Assembly: GCA_029260235.1 (NCBI GenBank)
Contig: JAJDDP010000059.1
Coordinates: 1 to 34,600, forward strand
Source: Phycisphaerae bacterium
Lineage (GTDB): Bacteria; Planctomycetota; Phycisphaerae; UBA1845
Length of the DNA: 34,600 bases
Direction: 5' to 3'
Part shown: piece after piece, positions 33,501 to 34,600 of the stretch
Position numbering within the stretch: the first letter of the stretch is position 1
Layout: each line of letters begins with the position of its first letter
Translations under genes and position numbers: made by a program
The notes under the pieces: model-generated
What the model was told of the DNA's origin: nothing
What the model saw: only the letters and a program-made list of their open reading frames with translations
Databases searched by the model: none

Positions 33501-34473
33501 CGTGCCATTTCAGCGCGAAGCGCTGGCTGGCCTCCGACGCCTTCTGGGCAACGACCACCCGGACACTGTCAATTCAATCAACAACATGGGTGGCTTGCTT
33601 CTGTCCATGGGAAGATACGACGAAGCCATGCCATACCTGCGTGAAGCTGTGGAGAGCAATCGCCTCATCCTCGGAGACAGCCATCCCGAAACCCTCCGGG
33701 CCATGAACAACTTGGGAGGCTTGCTCAAGGAGATGGGCCGATACGATGAAGCGCTCCCATACTGGCGAGAAGCGCTCGAAGGCCGCCGCCGGAAGCTCGG
33801 CGACCTGCATCCAAGGACACTCGCTTCGCTTGACAACCTCGGTTCCCTACTCCACGTGATGAATCAGTACGACGAAGCGATGGTATACCTTAAGGAGTCG
33901 CTAGAAAGTCATCGCAGCGTATTGGGCGACGATCACCCGAGTACCCTGATTTCGATCAACACCATGATCCCGCTGCTCGAGTCGATGGACAAACACGAAG
34001 AGGCGGAACTCCTGCTCCGTGAGGTAATAGACACCCGACAGCGCATTCTACCAGAGGGCGATGCTGCCATTGGCTCGGCCCTCATGATGTTGGGCATGAA
34101 TCTTGGCGAGCAAGAGAAGCATATTGAAGCTGAGCCACTCTTGCGTGAATGTCTTCAGATCCGGCAAGCGGCTCTCCCGCCTAGCCATTGGCTGATCTCC
34201 AACACCAACAGCGTTCTGGGAGAAAGCCTGGCTCGACAAGGGAAGTTCGCCGAGGCCGAGCCGCACCTACTGGAGGGCTACGAAAAGATCAAAGACCACG
34301 CTGATGCCCGGGAGGAGCTCAAACGCGAGGCGTTGGAACGCATCGTCAACCTGTACGAATCCTGGCACGCCACCGAACCCAGCGCCAGCTACGGCGCCAA
34401 GGCCTCCGAATGGCGGGCAACACTGCAATCGTTTGATGCCGGGTCAGAATCGACAACCCAGCCAGTCGAATAG
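30562..34473 (+). CDS. Giant Ser/Thr protein kinase with 14-16 kinesin-light-chain-type TPRs
   Basis: A 1303-aa membrane protein. After a ~95-residue N-terminal helical region comes a Hanks-type kinase domain. It has GEGGMG (105-110), Lys127 in VALK, HRDLKPAN (221-228), DFG (241-243) and SPEQ (272-275), all active-type. A membrane helix (about 396-420) and a coiled coil follow. From about 570 to 1240 run ~42-residue TPRs of the kinesin light chain type, each marked by LGxDHPxT. I count fourteen clear copies and two degenerate ones. The C-terminal domain would lie outside the inner membrane and bind protein partners. It is paired with the ECF sigma factor upstream, a common planctomycete arrangement in which the kinase may activate the sigma factor. 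Confidence 0.92.
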   Translation: MPMPKPDDRTRQIDEILEECMKAQARGEKVDRDVLISAHPELMPELGNELTQLEAIEQGIRNLVVDDDENAPTATKPYAIGQKGSDPLLKPGDTIGPYKLISVLGEGGMGTVFIARQEKPDRAVALKIIRPKYSSPEMLRRFEYESEALGRLLHPGIAQIYEAGTFKTGTEEQPFFAMELVQGTHLTAHARQHNLNTRQRLKLFADVCDAIHHAHQKGIIHRDLKPANILVTADGQPKILDFGVARMTDSDVHATTVLTDVAQLIGTVPYMSPEQVGGLPDELDTRSDVYALGVVLYELLADRMPYNLDKRMIHEVVRIIKEEDPTRLSSVNIALRGDVETIVTKALEKAKERRYQSAADLGSDLRRYLDDVPIAARPASAAYQFKKFAKRNKGLVGGIAATIVTLIAGTVISTALAISESEQRQLAEQREKEAIEAKAETQERADELAIVTEFQASMLSEIDAEKMGRALFADLRSRVRKSLEAEEVSPEDIDSTLKAFDQTLRRANATNAALKLIDEQVLSRAVKAIEEDFADQPLVRAALQDTVADTYYKIGLYESAMPLQQETLKTRRRVLGNDHPDTLASISQMGYVLMSMGKHEEAEPYLHKALVGNRRILGDDHPHTLRTINNAGVLLDMMGKLEEAEPYYREALEGSRRTLGDHHEDTLRSINNMGYLLQAMGKFKEAEPYYSEALEGNRLVLRNDHPYTLNSINNMGNLLQAMGKLEEAEPYYREAMEGRRRVLGDDHPDTLNSINNMGFLMEARSQLAEAETFFREALAAQRRVLGSDHPDTICSINNMGSLIKARGKYADAEPYHREALERSRRVLGDDQPLTLIVIGNMGALLEEMGDLPEAEPYYREALRGQRRALGDSHPDTLRSLNNLGALLEAMGEYRRAMPYYRKALQSQRRVLGDDHPATLASITNMGSLLVALGSPAMAEPYYREALEVSRRTLGNEHQRTLTAVNNMAYLLQSLGADEEAVPFQREALAGLRRLLGNDHPDTVNSINNMGGLLLSMGRYDEAMPYLREAVESNRLILGDSHPETLRAMNNLGGLLKEMGRYDEALPYWREALEGRRRKLGDLHPRTLASLDNLGSLLHVMNQYDEAMVYLKESLESHRSVLGDDHPSTLISINTMIPLLESMDKHEEAELLLREVIDTRQRILPEGDAAIGSALMMLGMNLGEQEKHIEAEPLLRECLQIRQAALPPSHWLISNTNSVLGESLARQGKFAEAEPHLLEGYEKIKDHADAREELKREALERIVNLYESWHATEPSASYGAKASEWRATLQSFDAGSESTTQPVE

Positions 34474-34600
34474 ACCTGGTGTTGCTACCGCCACTCGCAC
34501 ATCACACTGATCTTAGGACCATGCGCCAACCGAATCACGACGCGTTCTGCCAGATCGTCGCTTCCCCTATCTAGTCGTCCCTGAAGAATCCCATAAGTTC
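34474..34600. other. Right edge without a gene
   Basis: I see no coding frame, RNA gene or clear hairpin in the last 127 bases. Confidence 0.5.

Noticed and set aside
1..34600. CRISPR array or restriction/defence locus
   Set aside because: No regularly spaced identical repeats and no cas, restriction or toxin-antitoxin motifs were seen.

Overview
The window looks like a chromosomal piece of a Planctomycetota bacterium, possibly Phycisphaerae-like. The indicators are an ECF sigma factor next to a giant Ser/Thr kinase with kinesin-light-chain-type TPRs, small lipoproteins including one with thrombospondin type 3 calcium repeats, a DUF3179 protein and a planctomycete-style tyrosine recombinase. 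This assignment rests on reading protein motifs by eye, not on a database search.

Layout. (1) 1-5070: the end of a SET-domain methyltransferase gene, a two-helix membrane protein and a complete polyamine-type ABC importer, all on the + strand with overlapping or tightly spaced genes. (2) 5359-9475: an accessory block with a membrane protein, a pair of ~213-bp imperfect direct repeats, small unknown genes and an integrase gene that points away from the 3' end of a tmRNA gene. This is the usual arrangement of an island inserted in ssrA. (3) 9476-13164: ssrA with its own promoter and terminator, a secreted alpha/beta hydrolase and a soluble REC-histidine kinase-REC hybrid. (4) 13565-14380: a DUF3179 gene with an in-frame TGA at the family's conserved Cys, followed by a near-perfect bacterial SECIS-like hairpin; I read it as a selenoprotein. 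(5) 14390-16100: a scar of decayed sequence (3' half of tRNA-Met, RDD-family remnant, IS3-type transposase remnant) and a broken Rrf2-type regulator that still has a near-consensus promoter. (6) 16140-25911: the centrepiece, a seven-gene operon for a nitrite oxidoreductase (NXR)-type molybdoenzyme. (7) 25971-34473: a STAS-like protein, three lipoprotein genes on the - strand, then the divergent ECF sigma factor and the TPR kinase.

How the central genes work together. NxrA is a type II DMSO-reductase-family catalytic subunit with a Tat signal, an Asp molybdenum ligand and an unusual Cys/Asp/Cys/Cys FS0 site. NxrB has four Fe-S clusters and no signal, so it should be exported together with NxrA. 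The 608-aa protein encoded first carries two c-type hemes and a C-terminal b-heme domain of the NxrC/EbdC type in one exported chain. It could carry electrons from the A/B pair to downstream carriers without a membrane NarI-type subunit. A TorD-like chaperone, MoaA (first step of molybdopterin synthesis) and two unrecognised proteins complete the set. By sequence the enzyme resembles the Nitrospira/anammox NXR group. Whether it oxidises nitrite or reduces nitrate in the cell cannot be read from DNA.

The two observations most worth following are the fused c-c-b electron-transfer subunit in a planctomycete-like NXR operon with a decayed Rrf2 regulator, and the DUF3179 selenoprotein with its SECIS.
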